Source of the DNA: an uncultured Clostridia bacterium
GTDB taxonomy: Bacteria > Bacillota > Clostridia > Christensenellales > CAG-917
DNA length: 33,699 nt
Assembly (NCBI GenBank): GCA_944360115.1
Contig: CALVTH010000016.1
Location: 1 to 33,699 of the forward strand
Direction: 5' to 3'
Part shown: positions 15,899 through 25,124 of the stretch, one piece after another
Numbering within the stretch: the stretch's first letter is position 1
Layout of the letters: each line of letters opens with the position of its first letter
Made by a program: the position numbers and the translations under genes
The notes under the pieces: generated by a model
Database searches by the model: none
Told to the model about the DNA's origin: nothing
Seen by the model: only the letters and a program-made list of their open reading frames with translations

Positions 15899-16589
15899 GA
15901 ACGTGTAAAAGCGCGATATTTCGATGAAGAACGCTCAGCACACCTCAAAATTCTGCTACGCAGAAATTTCGGGGACCCCTATGCCGCCCGAACAGACGGG
16001 AGCATACTTTTGCGTATGTGACTGTTTGCGAGGGCGTTTGTGTTGACGCTGTATCACGCCAAACAGCGCGGTTTGGATAAGGCGGACACCCTGTTTGTCA
16101 TCGGGGAAAAATGATAGAAACGCTTAAAACCTCGATATTCCGATGAAAAACGAGGAAGAGCCGCCCGAACAGACAGGAGTGTTCTTGTCGTATGTGACTG
16201 CTCGCGGGCGTTTGTGTTGACGCTGTATCACGCCAAACAGCGCGGTTTGGATAAGGCGGACACCCTGTTTGTCATCGGAAAAAAATGAAAGAAACGCTTA
16301 AAACCGCGATATTTCGATGAAGAACAAGGAAGAGCCGCCCGAACAGACAGGAGCGTACTCAGCGTACACGACTGTTTGCGAGGGCGGCTCTGACAAAGTT
16401 ATTCGCGGAATAGCGCGGAGAACATCGACAATCCTGCGTCTTCTCTCCCCCCACGGAAAGAAACGTGTAAAACCTCGATATTCCGATGAAGAACAAGGAA
16501 GAGCCGCCCGAACAGACAGGAGCGTACTTGTCGTACGTGACTGTTTGAGAGGGCGGCTCTGACAAAGTTATTCGCGGAATAGCGCGGTT
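15899..16589. repeat. Four-copy tandem array of hairpin-forming units abutting pyrB
   Basis: Units begin at about 15899, 16117, 16291 and 16460 (periods 218, 174, 169; last unit about 130 bp). Each starts with a form of GAAACG..TAAAA, then CGATATT and CGATGAAGAAC, then an inverted repeat. In units 3 and 4 the outer arms are perfect, AGAGCCGCCC/GGGCGGCTCT (16331-16340/16382-16391 and 16500-16509/16551-16560), with inner arms AACAG/CTGTT and an apical stem. The apical stem is GCATAC/GTATGT in unit 1 and GCGTAC/GTACGT in unit 4, a paired change that keeps pairing. Unit 1 has an extra hairpin of about 44 bp (near 15946-15970). Units 1 and 2 share a nearly identical segment of about 75 bp at 16037 and 16211. 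The array ends a base or two before the pyrB stop codon, so it lies in the pyr operon 3' region. Confidence 0.85.
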
Positions 16590-17699
16590 TTACTTGTAGT
16601 GACCGAAGCGCGTCTCACAATACTCGCACCTGTAGATGTTGTGCGCCTGGTCGCGGAGCGAGAATTGCTGGGGAAGGTCGGTCTCGACGGCGGTGACGCA
16701 CTTGGGGTTGTGGCAGACAAAACCGTCTGCGGCGGTGTAAATCTTGCGGGGATTGGGCTCGGGGCAATAGCCCTTCTCGGCGTCGGAAAGGAAACGGAGA
16801 ATGAGCGCCATGCGCATAAACTTGCCGTACTCCACCTGTTTGAAATAACAGGCACGGGGGTCGTCGTCGACATCGACATTGATTTCCTTGACGCGCGGCA
16901 GGGGGTGAAGCACGCTCATGTGCTCGGGAGCGGCTTTCATTTTCTCGGCGTTGAGCACATAGCAGTCCTTCAGGCGCTCGTACTCGTCGAGGTCCTGAAA
17001 ACGCTCGCGCTGTATGCGGGTCATATAAAGCACATCGAGGTCGGCAATGCAGTCTTCGATGTCGGTGCAATGACTCCACACCGCACCACGGGGCTCCATA
17101 ATTTCGTAGCGCACATAGTTGGGTATGGTGAGTTCGGGGGGCGATATCATAACGAAACGGTTGCCCTCGTAGCGAGTGAGCGCATTTATGAGGGAGTGCA
17201 CCGTTCTGCCGTATTTGAGGTCGCCGCAGATACCTATCGTGAGATGGTCGAGCCTGCCGTGACGGTCCTTGATGGTGAGCAGGTCTGCGAGGGTCTGCGT
17301 GGGGTGACAATGCCCGCCGTCGCCCGCGTTGATGACGGGCACAATGCTGCGGCGGGAAGCCGCAAGCGCGGCGCCTTCGAGAGGATGACGCATTGCGATG
17401 ATGTCGGCATAAGCGCTGACGGTGCGTATGGTGTCCATAACGCTCTCGCCTTTGGTGGTGGAGCTGTTGGACGCGGAGGCAAACCCGAGAGCTTTGCCGC
17501 CGAGTTCCATCATGGCAGCTTCGAAGGAAAGGCGGGTGCGGGTGGACGGCTCGAAAAAGAGGGTGGCAATCTTCTTGCCCTCGCAGGCGTGAGCGTACTT
17601 CGCACGGTCGCGCATTATGTCTTCGGCGACGGCAAGTATGCCGTCTATTTCTTCCGTCGTCAGGTCGGAAATGTCGATGAGATGTCTGATACCTTTCAT
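16590..17699 (-). CDS. pyrB: Aspartate carbamoyltransferase fused to a PyrI-type zinc domain
   Basis: Condenses carbamoyl phosphate with aspartate in UMP synthesis. The catalytic chain spans about 1-308, with carbamoyl-phosphate loop FEPSTRTRLSFE at 49-60, a HCHPTQTLAD segment at 130-139 and HPLPR at 265-269. The last 60 residues are extra: Cys 329, 334, 358 and 361 have exactly the 5/24/3 spacing of the zinc site in E. coli PyrI (109, 114, 138, 141), and surrounding residues also match. The PyrI nucleotide-binding domain is absent, so CTP/ATP control of the classical kind is not expected; the zinc domain may hold subunits together. The ATG at 17699 was chosen because the family sequence begins there; its ribosome site (AAAGGCAAG) is weak. 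Last gene of the pyr operon, 100 bp after pyrE. Confidence 0.95.
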   Translation of the reverse strand: MKGIRHLIDISDLTTEEIDGILAVAEDIMRDRAKYAHACEGKKIATLFFEPSTRTRLSFEAAMMELGGKALGFASASNSSTTKGESVMDTIRTVSAYADIIAMRHPLEGAALAASRRSIVPVINAGDGGHCHPTQTLADLLTIKDRHGRLDHLTIGICGDLKYGRTVHSLINALTRYEGNRFVMISPPELTIPNYVRYEIMEPRGAVWSHCTDIEDCIADLDVLYMTRIQRERFQDLDEYERLKDCYVLNAEKMKAAPEHMSVLHPLPRVKEINVDVDDDPRACYFKQVEYGKFMRMALILRFLSDAEKGYCPEPNPRKIYTAADGFVCHNPKCVTAVETDLPQQFSLRDQAHNIYRCEYCETRFGHYK

Positions 17700-17727
17700 A
17701 ATCAACTTGCCTTTGTCTGCCCGATTG

Positions 17728-17787
17728 CGCCGCAAAGCGGCGTTTGTTCGGTCGTTTTGAACATTGAAACCGCGATTTGCGCGGTTT
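17728..17787 (-). promoter_or_regulatory. Two hairpins in the pyrE-pyrB gap
   Basis: Inverted repeats AAACCGCG/CGCGGTTT (17767-17774/17780-17787) and CGCCGC/GCGGCG (17728-17733/17737-17742). Neither is followed by a T-run on the minus strand and no -10/-35 pair is visible, so they are not clear terminators or a promoter. They may tune pyrB expression relative to the genes upstream, or be processing or stability elements. Confidence 0.4.
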
Positions 17788-17799
17788 GTGCAAGATTGC

Positions 17800-18474
17800 T
17801 CAATTCCTGTTCATCCAGCTTTCGTCGGACGGATTGTCGCGGAAAGCGATGAGTTTTGCGCAGTCGCTCTCGCGGATATACCCTTCCTCGACGGCGACTT
17901 CGAGCAATGTGTCGAGCGTGCAAAGGCTGACGGCGCGCACTCCGGCTTCCGCCATTTTATCCTTGCCCGCCTTCATCCCGTAGGTGAATATGCTGACCAT
18001 GCCCAGCACCTCTGCGCCCGCTTCGCGGAGCGCGTCAACCGTTTCGAGCGAGCTTTTCGCCGTGGAGATGAGGTCCTCGACGACGACCACTTTTGCGCCC
18101 GCGTCGAGTTTGCCCTCTATGCGGTTCGCCCTGCCGTGGTCCTTCGCGCCCGAGCGCACATAGCCCATGGGCATATCCAGCAGATAGCCCGCTATCGCGG
18201 CGTGCGCTATTCCCGCAGTCGCCGTGCCCATGAGCACTTCGCAGTCGGGGAACTGCGTTTTCACCACCTGCGCAATGCCTTGCTCCACGGTGCTGCGCAC
18301 GGCGGGAGCGGTGAGCACCAGACGGTTGTCACAGTATATGGGGCTCTTTATTCCGCTCGCCCAGGTGAAAGGCTGGTCGGGGCGCAGGAACACCGCGCCT
18401 ATGGACAACAGTCCTTTTGCGACTTCTCTTGCGAGAACTTCTGCGTTTGCTTTTTCGGAAACCTTTTTGTTCAT
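17800..18474 (-). CDS. pyrE: Orotate phosphoribosyltransferase
   Basis: Joins orotate to PRPP, giving orotidine 5'-phosphate. 224 residues. The PRPP loop is [14 protein letters not shown] at about 129-142, with AKSS where many enzymes have [14 protein letters not shown] near 83-92 and the [12 protein letters not shown] segment near 36-47 are typical. The ATG at 18474 overlaps the pyrF stop by 4 bases (ATGA), so the two are translationally coupled. A longer in-frame extension upstream is only the antisense-free shadow of pyrF and is rejected. Confidence 0.96.
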   Translation of the reverse strand: MNKKVSEKANAEVLAREVAKGLLSIGAVFLRPDQPFTWASGIKSPIYCDNRLVLTAPAVRSTVEQGIAQVVKTQFPDCEVLMGTATAGIAHAAIAGYLLDMPMGYVRSGAKDHGRANRIEGKLDAGAKVVVVEDLISTAKSSLETVDALREAGAEVLGMVSIFTYGMKAGKDKMAEAGVRAVSLCTLDTLLEVAVEEGYIRESDCAKLIAFRDNPSDESWMNRN

Positions 18475-19184
18475 ATCTCTTCTCCGAGGAAATCCTTCAC
18501 GCAACGCGCGTATGCGGCGACGGGGTCGTCCGCGGCGGTTACGGGTCTGCCCACGACGATATAGTCGGAGCCGAGTTCGCGGGCAAGTGCGGGTGTCGTC
18601 ACACGCACCTGATCGCCTTTGCTTGCGTCGTCGAAACGGATTCCCGGCGTGACCGTGAGGAAATTCCGCCCGCAAACGCCGTGCACCTTGCCCGCTTCGA
18701 GGGGCGAACACACCACGCCGTCCAGCCCCGACCGCGCGGCGTTCTGCGCGTAACTCATGACGGTCTCGTCGAGCGGTCTGGCGATGAGGAGTTCGTCGCG
18801 CATTAGCTGCTCGCTCGTGGAGGTCAACTGCGTGACGGCGATGAGCAGGGGTCGCGTGCCGTCGGCGCGGGTCAGTCCTTCGAGCGCGGCTTTCATCATG
18901 ACCGAGCCGCCGCCCGCGTGCAGGTTGCACATATCCACATCCAGCCCCGAAAGCACCGCCATGGCTTTCTTTACGGTGTTGGGAATGTCGTGCAGTTTGA
19001 GGTCGAGGAAAATCTTATGCCCGCGGCGCTTGATTTCCCGCACCATATCGTTGCCCGCGGCATAGAAAAGTTCCATGCCGATTTTGACAAAAGGTTTCCT
19101 GCCGCACCCGTCGAATCTGTCGAGAAAACCGAGCGCCTGCTCGGCTCCCGCGAAATCGAGTGCGATGATGACATCTTTGGCCAT
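18471..19184 (-). CDS. pyrF: Orotidine 5'-phosphate decarboxylase
   Basis: Decarboxylates OMP to UMP, the last step of the pathway. 237 residues, the type 1 family. D10, K34 and the catalytic [11 protein letters not shown] at 61-71 (Asp61, Lys63, Asp66) are present, as is the C-terminal phosphate-binding YIVVGRPVT. It lies 18 bp after pyrD and overlaps pyrE by 4 bases. Confidence 0.97.
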   Translation of the reverse strand: MAKDVIIALDFAGAEQALGFLDRFDGCGRKPFVKIGMELFYAAGNDMVREIKRRGHKIFLDLKLHDIPNTVKKAMAVLSGLDVDMCNLHAGGGSVMMKAALEGLTRADGTRPLLIAVTQLTSTSEQLMRDELLIARPLDETVMSYAQNAARSGLDGVVCSPLEAGKVHGVCGRNFLTVTPGIRFDDASKGDQVRVTTPALARELGSDYIVVGRPVTAADDPVAAYARCVKDFLGEEI

Positions 19185-19202
19185 ACTCTCTCCCGTGCCG
19201 CC

Positions 19203-20111
19203 TCAGAGGGCGGCGCCTATTATGTCGGATATATTCCTTATGCCGTACCGCTCCATTGCGGCAGGCAAGGCTTCGACGATTTCCTTGCAGGCGTAGGGAT
19301 TGACGAGATTCGCCGCGCCTACCTGCACCGCGCACGCGCCCGCCATCATCATTTCGAGAGCGTCCTCGGCGGTCGTCACGCCGCCCATTCCTATTACGGG
19401 CACATTCACCGCCCGCGCCACATCGTTGACCATACGGAGCGCGACGGGAAACACCGCGGGTCCGCTGACGCCGCCCGTGCGCACGGCGATAACGGGTCTG
19501 CGCGTACGGAGGTCTATCCTCATCCCGACAAGCGTGTTTATGAGACTGACGCCGTCGGCGCCGCCGTCAACGACTGCGCGCGCCATATCGGAAATGCTGG
19601 TGACATTGGGACTGAGTTTAACAATAAGCGGTTTTTTGACCCTCTTTTTGACCGTATAAACCAGCGATTTTGCGATTTGAGCGTCGGTGCCGAACGCCAT
19701 TCCGCCGCCTTTGACATTGGGACACGAGATGTTGAGTTCCACCGCGAAAACTTCCTTACAGTCGGAAAGTTTCTCGGCGGTGACGACATACTCTTCCTCG
19801 CTGTGTCCGCCGACATTGGCGATTATCGCACCGTCGTACACCGCGGCAAGACGAGGTATCTCCTCGGCTATCACGGCGTCGACGCCGGGATTCTGCAACC
19901 CTATAGCGTTGATCAAACCCGCGGGACATTCGGCTATCCTCGGGAGAGGATTGCCGTAGCGCGCGTCCCTCGTCGTGCCTTTGAGCGCTATGCCGCCGAG
20001 AATGTTCAGGTCGTAATATTCGGCAAATTCGCTGCCGAAGCCGAAAGTGCCGCTTGCGGGAATGACGGGGCTTGCAAGTTTTCGTCCGAACAGGTCTACA
20101 GAAATATCCAT
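19203..20111 (-). CDS. pyrD: Dihydroorotate dehydrogenase, class 1B catalytic subunit
   Basis: Oxidises dihydroorotate to orotate with FMN, passing electrons to PyrK and NAD. 302 residues. Catalytic Cys130 lies in ELNISCPNVKGGG, which marks class 1 rather than the membrane class 2 enzyme; SGTFGFG, GLINAIGLQNPG and GMGGVTTAEDA are also typical. The adjacent pyrK, 7 bp upstream in the operon, confirms class 1B. Confidence 0.97.
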   Translation of the reverse strand: MDISVDLFGRKLASPVIPASGTFGFGSEFAEYYDLNILGGIALKGTTRDARYGNPLPRIAECPAGLINAIGLQNPGVDAVIAEEIPRLAAVYDGAIIANVGGHSEEEYVVTAEKLSDCKEVFAVELNISCPNVKGGGMAFGTDAQIAKSLVYTVKKRVKKPLIVKLSPNVTSISDMARAVVDGGADGVSLINTLVGMRIDLRTRRPVIAVRTGGVSGPAVFPVALRMVNDVARAVNVPVIGMGGVTTAEDALEMMMAGACAVQVGAANLVNPYACKEIVEALPAAMERYGIRNISDIIGAAL

Positions 20112-20118
20112 ACCGCCC

Positions 20119-20853
20119 TCACTCCCATATAACTTTCGCCGCGTCGAACACGGGACCTTCCTTGCAGACGCGCCTGAAGCCGTCCGTCGTCTTTATACTG
20201 CAACCCATGCAAGCGCCGAAGCCGCAACCCATGCGCGCTTCGAGGCTGAGTTCGCCGTCGGCGCACCACGCCGACAGCGCGCGCAACATCACCGCCGGGC
20301 CGCAGGCGTAATAGCGGTCGAAATCCTTGCCCGCCGCAAAGCCTTTGTCGCACAGCGCGGCGACGGCGTTGCCTTTGAAGCCGTCGCTTCCGTCGTCGGT
20401 GGCGACGATTACCTCGGCGTAACGGGCAAATTCGTCACGGTAGTAGATTTCCGCCGCCGCCTGGAAGCCGAGCACGACAGTGGGGCGCACGCCCTTCTCC
20501 GCAAAATCGCGGGCGAGCCTGTACAGCGGCGCGCAACCTATGCCGCCGCCGACTAGCAGGGGTTTTGTCGCGTCCGAGCCGAAGCCGTTGCCGAGACCCG
20601 TCAGCGCGGAGACCTCTCTCCCCGCCTGCCAGCGCGACATTTTGTCCGTGCCGACGCCCACTCTTTTGACGAGCAGGGTGAGCGTGCCGTCCGCGCTGTC
20701 GCACACGCTTATCGGGCGGCGCAGATACTGCCCTTCCACCTCGAGTTCGACGAACTGTCCCGCGCGCATTGCCGACGCGCCCGAGAAGGTCAGCTCGAAC
20801 ACGGTGGGAGTCAGGGGGCGGTTGCCCGTGAGCAAAAGGGTCTCGCGTTTCAT
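20119..20853 (-). CDS. pyrK: Dihydroorotate dehydrogenase electron-transfer subunit
   Basis: FAD and [2Fe-2S] protein that takes electrons from PyrD to NAD. 244 residues. FAD motif RRPIS at 45-49, NAD-side GGGIGCAPL at 102-110, and iron-sulphur ligands Cys 210, 215, 218 and 230 in the usual C-x4-C-x2-C-x11-C order. It starts one base after the carB stop codon and precedes pyrD by 7 bp. Confidence 0.97.
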   Translation of the reverse strand: MKRETLLLTGNRPLTPTVFELTFSGASAMRAGQFVELEVEGQYLRRPISVCDSADGTLTLLVKRVGVGTDKMSRWQAGREVSALTGLGNGFGSDATKPLLVGGGIGCAPLYRLARDFAEKGVRPTVVLGFQAAAEIYYRDEFARYAEVIVATDDGSDGFKGNAVAALCDKGFAAGKDFDRYYACGPAVMLRALSAWCADGELSLEARMGCGFGACMGCSIKTTDGFRRVCKEGPVFDAAKVIWE

Positions 20854-20854
20854 A

Positions 20855-23800
20855 TCAGCAGATTGTGGACACCTTGAAGGTCATATCTTCGAGGACATCG
20901 AGAAGGGCTTCGACGGTGTCCTGAGAGGTGAACAGGGTGACATTGTTCTCCACCGCGGCGCGACGGATTTCGTAGCCGTCGTGTTTGGTGCTCTCCTCGT
21001 CGAGGTCGCGGGTGTTGATGACATAGGTGACATGGCCTTTCCTTATGCTGTCGAGGATGTCGCTGCTGCCGTCGCTTATCTTGGCCTTGCTGCGCGCCTT
21101 GATACCGTTGCGGTGCAGGAATTCCGCCGTGCCCGCCGTCGCCTCGATGTTGAATCCGAGGTCGTAGAAGCGGCGCGCTATGGGCAGGAACGCCTGTTTG
21201 TCGCAGTCGGCTATCGTCATGAACACCGTGCCGTAATTCTGCATACTCATGCCCGACGCCTTGAGCGCCTTGTACAGCGCGCGGTTCATCGAGACATCGT
21301 AGCCGATGGCTTCGCCCGTGGACTTCATCTCGGGCGAGAGGTAGACCTCCATACCCTTGATTTTGGAGAATGAGAAGGCGGGCGCCTTGACATACCACCT
21401 GTCGGGGGCTTTGGAGGGGAACACCTCTTTTATGCCCTGCTGTTTGAGGGATATGCCGAGCATGACCTTGGTGCCGATGTCGGCGAGGGAGTAACCCGAA
21501 GCCTTGGAGATGAAAGGCACCGTACGCGAGGAACGCGGGTTGACCTCGATGACATACACATCGTCGTTGCGGTCGACGATGAACTGAATATTGTACAGAC
21601 CCACAATGCCTATGCCGAGCCCGAGCTTGACGGTGTAGTCGATAATCTTCTGCTTGACCGCCTCGGAAATGCTGAATGTGGGATAGACGCTTATGCTGTC
21701 GCCGGAGTGCACGCCCGTGCGTTCGATGTGCTGCATAATCGCGGGACAGAAGACATCCTTGCCGTCGCAGACGGCGTCGACCTCGAGTTCCTTGCCGAGC
21801 ACATACTTGTCGACGAGAATGGCGTGACCCGTGTTGAGCGCGGAAGCCGAACGGAGATATTTGCCGAGAGCTTCGGGCGTGGACGCAATCTGCATCTGCC
21901 TGCCGCCGAGCACATAACTGGGACGGACGAGGACGGGATAGCCTATCCTCTCCGCCACGGCGAGACCGTCCTCGACGGTGAACACCGCCTCGCCCTTGGG
22001 CTGAGGAATACCCAGACGGTTGAGGATTTTCTCGAAGCAATCGCGGTCTTCGGCGTTCTGTATCGCCTGCACATCGGTGCCGATGATCTTGACGCCGAGG
22101 GAATGGAGTTTGTCGGCGAGGTTGATTGCGGTCTGACCGCCGAGCGACACCACCACGCCGTCGGGCTTTTCGAGGTCGATGATGTTCATCGTGTCCTCGA
22201 CGGTGAGCGGCTCGAAATACAGTTTGTCCGAGGTGGTGTAGTCGGTGGACACCGTCTCGGGGTTGTTGTTGATGATTATGGCTTCATAGCCCGCTTCGCG
22301 TATCGTCCATATCGCGTGGACGGTGGAATAGTCGAACTCTATGCCCTGACCTATTCTTATGGGGCCGGAGCCGAGCACGATAATCTTCTTGCGGTCGCTG
22401 ACGACGCTCTCCTGCTCCTCCTCGTAGGTGGAGTAGAAATACGGCACATAACTCTCGAATTCGCCCGCGCAGGTGTCAATCATCTTGTAGACGGGCATAA
22501 TGCCAAGCGCCTTGCGTTTGAGGTAGATTTCCTCTTCGGTGGATTTCCACACCTTGGCGAGATACTTGTCGGAGAAGCCGCGCTTTTTGGCCTCGCGGAA
22601 AACTTCGGGGTCGAAGGGATTTGCCTTGACGACAAACTCGAATTCCACTATTTCGCGTATCTTCTCGAGGAAGAACATATCAATCTTGGTGCTGGACGCG
22701 ATGAGACCGATGTCGCCGCCGCGCTCGAAGAGTTCGGCTATGGCGAACAGCCTGTCGTCCGTGCAGTCCTTGATGTAGTCGTAAAGTTCCTGCCTCGTCC
22801 AGTCGTCGAACTTGGGAATCCAGATGTGGATTGCGCCGATTTCGAGGGAACGGAGCGCCTTGAGCAGACTTTCCTCGAAGGTCCTGCCTATGCTCATAAC
22901 CTCGCCCGTCGCCTTCATCTGGGTGCCGAGTTTGTTGGACGCGGTGTCGAATTTGTCGAAGGGGAAGCGCGCTATCTTGGTGACGATATAGTCGAGGGCA
23001 GGCTCGAAGGACGCGGGGGTGTTGGCGAGCATAATCTCGTCGAGTCTCATGCCGAGAGCCACTTTCGCCGTGACGCGCGCGATGGGATAGCCGCTCGCCT
23101 TGGACGCCAGCGCGGAGGAACGGCTGACGCGGGGATTGACCTCGATGAGGTAATATCTGAAAGAGTGCGGATCGAGCGCGAACTGCACATTGCAGCCGCC
23201 TTCGATTTTGAGTTCGCGTATGATTTTCAGCGCGCTGTTGCGCAACATCTGCACCTCTTTGTTGGTGAGAGTCTGCGCGGGGGCGACGACTATGCTGTCG
23301 CCCGTGTGCACGCCGACGGGGTCGAGGTTTTCCATGCTGCATATCGCAACCGCCGTGTCCGCCGCGTCGCGCATGACCTCGAATTCTATTTCCTTGAAGC
23401 CCTTGACGCTCTTTTCGACGAGCACCTGACCGACGGGGGAAAGCTGCAAGGCGTTCTTCATGATTTCGCACAGCTCTTCCTCGTTTTCGGCAAAGCCGCC
23501 GCCCGTGCCGCCCAGCGTGAACGCGGGACGGAGCACGACGGGATAACCGATTATCTTCGCCGCTTCGATCGCTTCCTCTATGCTGTATGTAATCTGCGAC
23601 GGAATGACGGGCTCGCCTATCCTCTCGCACATCTCCTTGAACTTCTCGCGGTCCTCGGCCATCTCGATACTTTCGAGCGAGGTGCCCAGCAGTTTGACAT
23701 TGCACTCGTCGAGCACGCCGCTGTGCGCCAGTTTCATCGCGAGGTTGAGCCCCGTCTGCCCGCCGAGAGCGGGGACGATGGCGTCGGGACGCTCGTAGCG

Positions 23801-24034
23801 TATGATACGCGCCATATACTCGAGGGTGAGCGGCTCCATGTAGATTTTGTCCGCCATCATCTTGTCCGTCATTATGGTGGCGGGGTTGGAGTTGGCGAGC
23901 ACGACCTCGTAGCCCTCTTCCTTGAGCGCGATGCACGCCTGCGTGCCGGCATAGTCGAATTCCGCCGCCTGTCCTATGACGATGGGTCCCGATCCGATGA
24001 CCAAAACTTTCTTTATATCCGTTCTCTTAGGCAT
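20855..24034 (-). CDS. carB: Carbamoyl-phosphate synthase, large subunit
   Basis: Builds carbamoyl phosphate from bicarbonate, ATP and ammonia delivered by CarA. 1059 residues with the duplicated ATP-grasp plan: first half opening with VLVIGSGPIVIGQAAEFDYAG, second with IIVLGSGPIRIGQGIEFDYS near 550, then a C-terminal MGS-type domain (about 930-1059) where effectors bind in other enzymes. The first half has the GGTGGGFAENEEEL glycine-rich loop. It overlaps carA by 8 bases. With no separate arginine-type copy in view, it may serve arginine synthesis as well. Confidence 0.98.
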   Translation of the reverse strand: MPKRTDIKKVLVIGSGPIVIGQAAEFDYAGTQACIALKEEGYEVVLANSNPATIMTDKMMADKIYMEPLTLEYMARIIRYERPDAIVPALGGQTGLNLAMKLAHSGVLDECNVKLLGTSLESIEMAEDREKFKEMCERIGEPVIPSQITYSIEEAIEAAKIIGYPVVLRPAFTLGGTGGGFAENEEELCEIMKNALQLSPVGQVLVEKSVKGFKEIEFEVMRDAADTAVAICSMENLDPVGVHTGDSIVVAPAQTLTNKEVQMLRNSALKIIRELKIEGGCNVQFALDPHSFRYYLIEVNPRVSRSSALASKASGYPIARVTAKVALGMRLDEIMLANTPASFEPALDYIVTKIARFPFDKFDTASNKLGTQMKATGEVMSIGRTFEESLLKALRSLEIGAIHIWIPKFDDWTRQELYDYIKDCTDDRLFAIAELFERGGDIGLIASSTKIDMFFLEKIREIVEFEFVVKANPFDPEVFREAKKRGFSDKYLAKVWKSTEEEIYLKRKALGIMPVYKMIDTCAGEFESYVPYFYSTYEEEQESVVSDRKKIIVLGSGPIRIGQGIEFDYSTVHAIWTIREAGYEAIIINNNPETVSTDYTTSDKLYFEPLTVEDTMNIIDLEKPDGVVVSLGGQTAINLADKLHSLGVKIIGTDVQAIQNAEDRDCFEKILNRLGIPQPKGEAVFTVEDGLAVAERIGYPVLVRPSYVLGGRQMQIASTPEALGKYLRSASALNTGHAILVDKYVLGKELEVDAVCDGKDVFCPAIMQHIERTGVHSGDSISVYPTFSISEAVKQKIIDYTVKLGLGIGIVGLYNIQFIVDRNDDVYVIEVNPRSSRTVPFISKASGYSLADIGTKVMLGISLKQQGIKEVFPSKAPDRWYVKAPAFSFSKIKGMEVYLSPEMKSTGEAIGYDVSMNRALYKALKASGMSMQNYGTVFMTIADCDKQAFLPIARRFYDLGFNIEATAGTAEFLHRNGIKARSKAKISDGSSDILDSIRKGHVTYVINTRDLDEESTKHDGYEIRRAAVENNVTLFTSQDTVEALLDVLEDMTFKVSTIC

Positions 24035-25124
24035 TTTTCTTCCACTCCTCGATGTTGACGATAAACTTCTCGAACAGCCTTATGCTGTCCTGCGGACCGG
24101 GCGCGCTCTCGGGGTGGAACTGCACGGAAAACACTCTGTTTTTTTTGTCTTCCACGCCTTCCACCGTACCGTCGAGCAGGTTGACATGCGTGACGGTCAG
24201 CCCCGTGCCTTTAAGGGACTTCTCGTCCACCGCGTAGCTGTGATTCTGCGCCGTAATCTCGACGCAACCGGTCTCCTTGTTGAGAATGGGATGATTGCCG
24301 CCGCGGTGACCGAACTTGAGTTTGTAGGTCTTTGCGCCGTAGGCGAGCGAAATGAGCTGATGTCCCATGCACACGCCCATCATGGGCACCTTGCCCTTGA
24401 GTTGTCTGACCAGCTCCACCACCTCGGGCACATTGACGGGGTCCCCGGGGCCGTTGGAAAGGAACACTCCGTCGGGCTTGAGCGCCAGCACATCCTCGGC
24501 GCTTATGGTGTGGGGCACTATGATGACATTGCACCCCTGCGCGTTGAGGTTGTGCACCATCTGATTCTTTATGCCGCAATCCACCGCCACGACATTGTAT
24601 TTGTGGTTGGGCGTGCGGCTGTACCACCTCTTCTTGCACCCCGCGCGCTTGACCTGGTCGGTGGGATAGGAGAACGCCTTGATCCTCTCCATAACCTCTT
24701 CGGTGGGAGTTTCTTCGTCGGTGAGGCAAGCCACCATGGAACCCTTGTCGCGTATGGTGCGCACCAGTTTTCTGGTGTCTATGCCCTGCATACCGGGCAC
24801 GCCGTCCTCTTCGAGCAGCTCCGACAGCGTCTTGGTATAACGGAAGTTGGACGGCGCGTCGTTGTAGTCGCGCACTATGAGCGCGCGGAGCATAAGCCCC
24901 TTGCTCTCGTAGTCCTCGTCCGTAATGCCGTAGTTGCCGATTATGGGATAACTCATGACGATAAGCTGGTCGGCATAGCTGGGATCGGAGATTATCTCCT
25001 GATAGCCCGCCATCGCGGTGTTGAACACGATTTCGCCTATGGCGTCCGTGTCCGCGCCGAAGCCCTTGCCGATATAGACATCGCCGTTTTCGAGCACAAG
25101 TTTCTTCTTTTTTATTTTTTCCAT
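24027..25124 (-). CDS. carA: Carbamoyl-phosphate synthase, small (glutaminase) subunit
   Basis: Hydrolyses glutamine and channels ammonia to CarB. 365 residues: N-terminal CPSase domain (about 8-140) and a class I glutamine amidotransferase domain with Cys252 in GVCMGHQ, and His337 and Glu339 in QFHPESAPGPQD. The ATG has GGAG seven bases upstream, overlaps the end of pyrC by 13 bases and is followed by an 8-base overlap with carB, a tightly coupled trio. Confidence 0.98.
   Translation of the reverse strand: MEKIKKKKLVLENGDVYIGKGFGADTDAIGEIVFNTAMAGYQEIISDPSYADQLIVMSYPIIGNYGITDEDYESKGLMLRALIVRDYNDAPSNFRYTKTLSELLEEDGVPGMQGIDTRKLVRTIRDKGSMVACLTDEETPTEEVMERIKAFSYPTDQVKRAGCKKRWYSRTPNHKYNVVAVDCGIKNQMVHNLNAQGCNVIIVPHTISAEDVLALKPDGVFLSNGPGDPVNVPEVVELVRQLKGKVPMMGVCMGHQLISLAYGAKTYKLKFGHRGGNHPILNKETGCVEITAQNHSYAVDEKSLKGTGLTVTHVNLLDGTVEGVEDKKNRVFSVQFHPESAPGPQDSIRLFEKFIVNIEEWKKNA

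Noticed and set aside
16037-16288. Repeated short frame reading FVLTLYHAKQRGLDKAD in repeat units 1 and 2
   Set aside because: The DNA of the two copies is nearly identical, so there is no evidence of protein-level constraint; stop codons lie just upstream and there is no ribosome site.
15899-16589. CRISPR array
   Set aside because: Repeat period of about 170 bp, no 20-40 bp repeats with unique spacers and no cas genes.
18475-18930. N-terminal extension of pyrE
   Set aside because: Lies inside pyrF in another frame; composition is Arg-rich shadow sequence and the ATGA overlap gives the real start.
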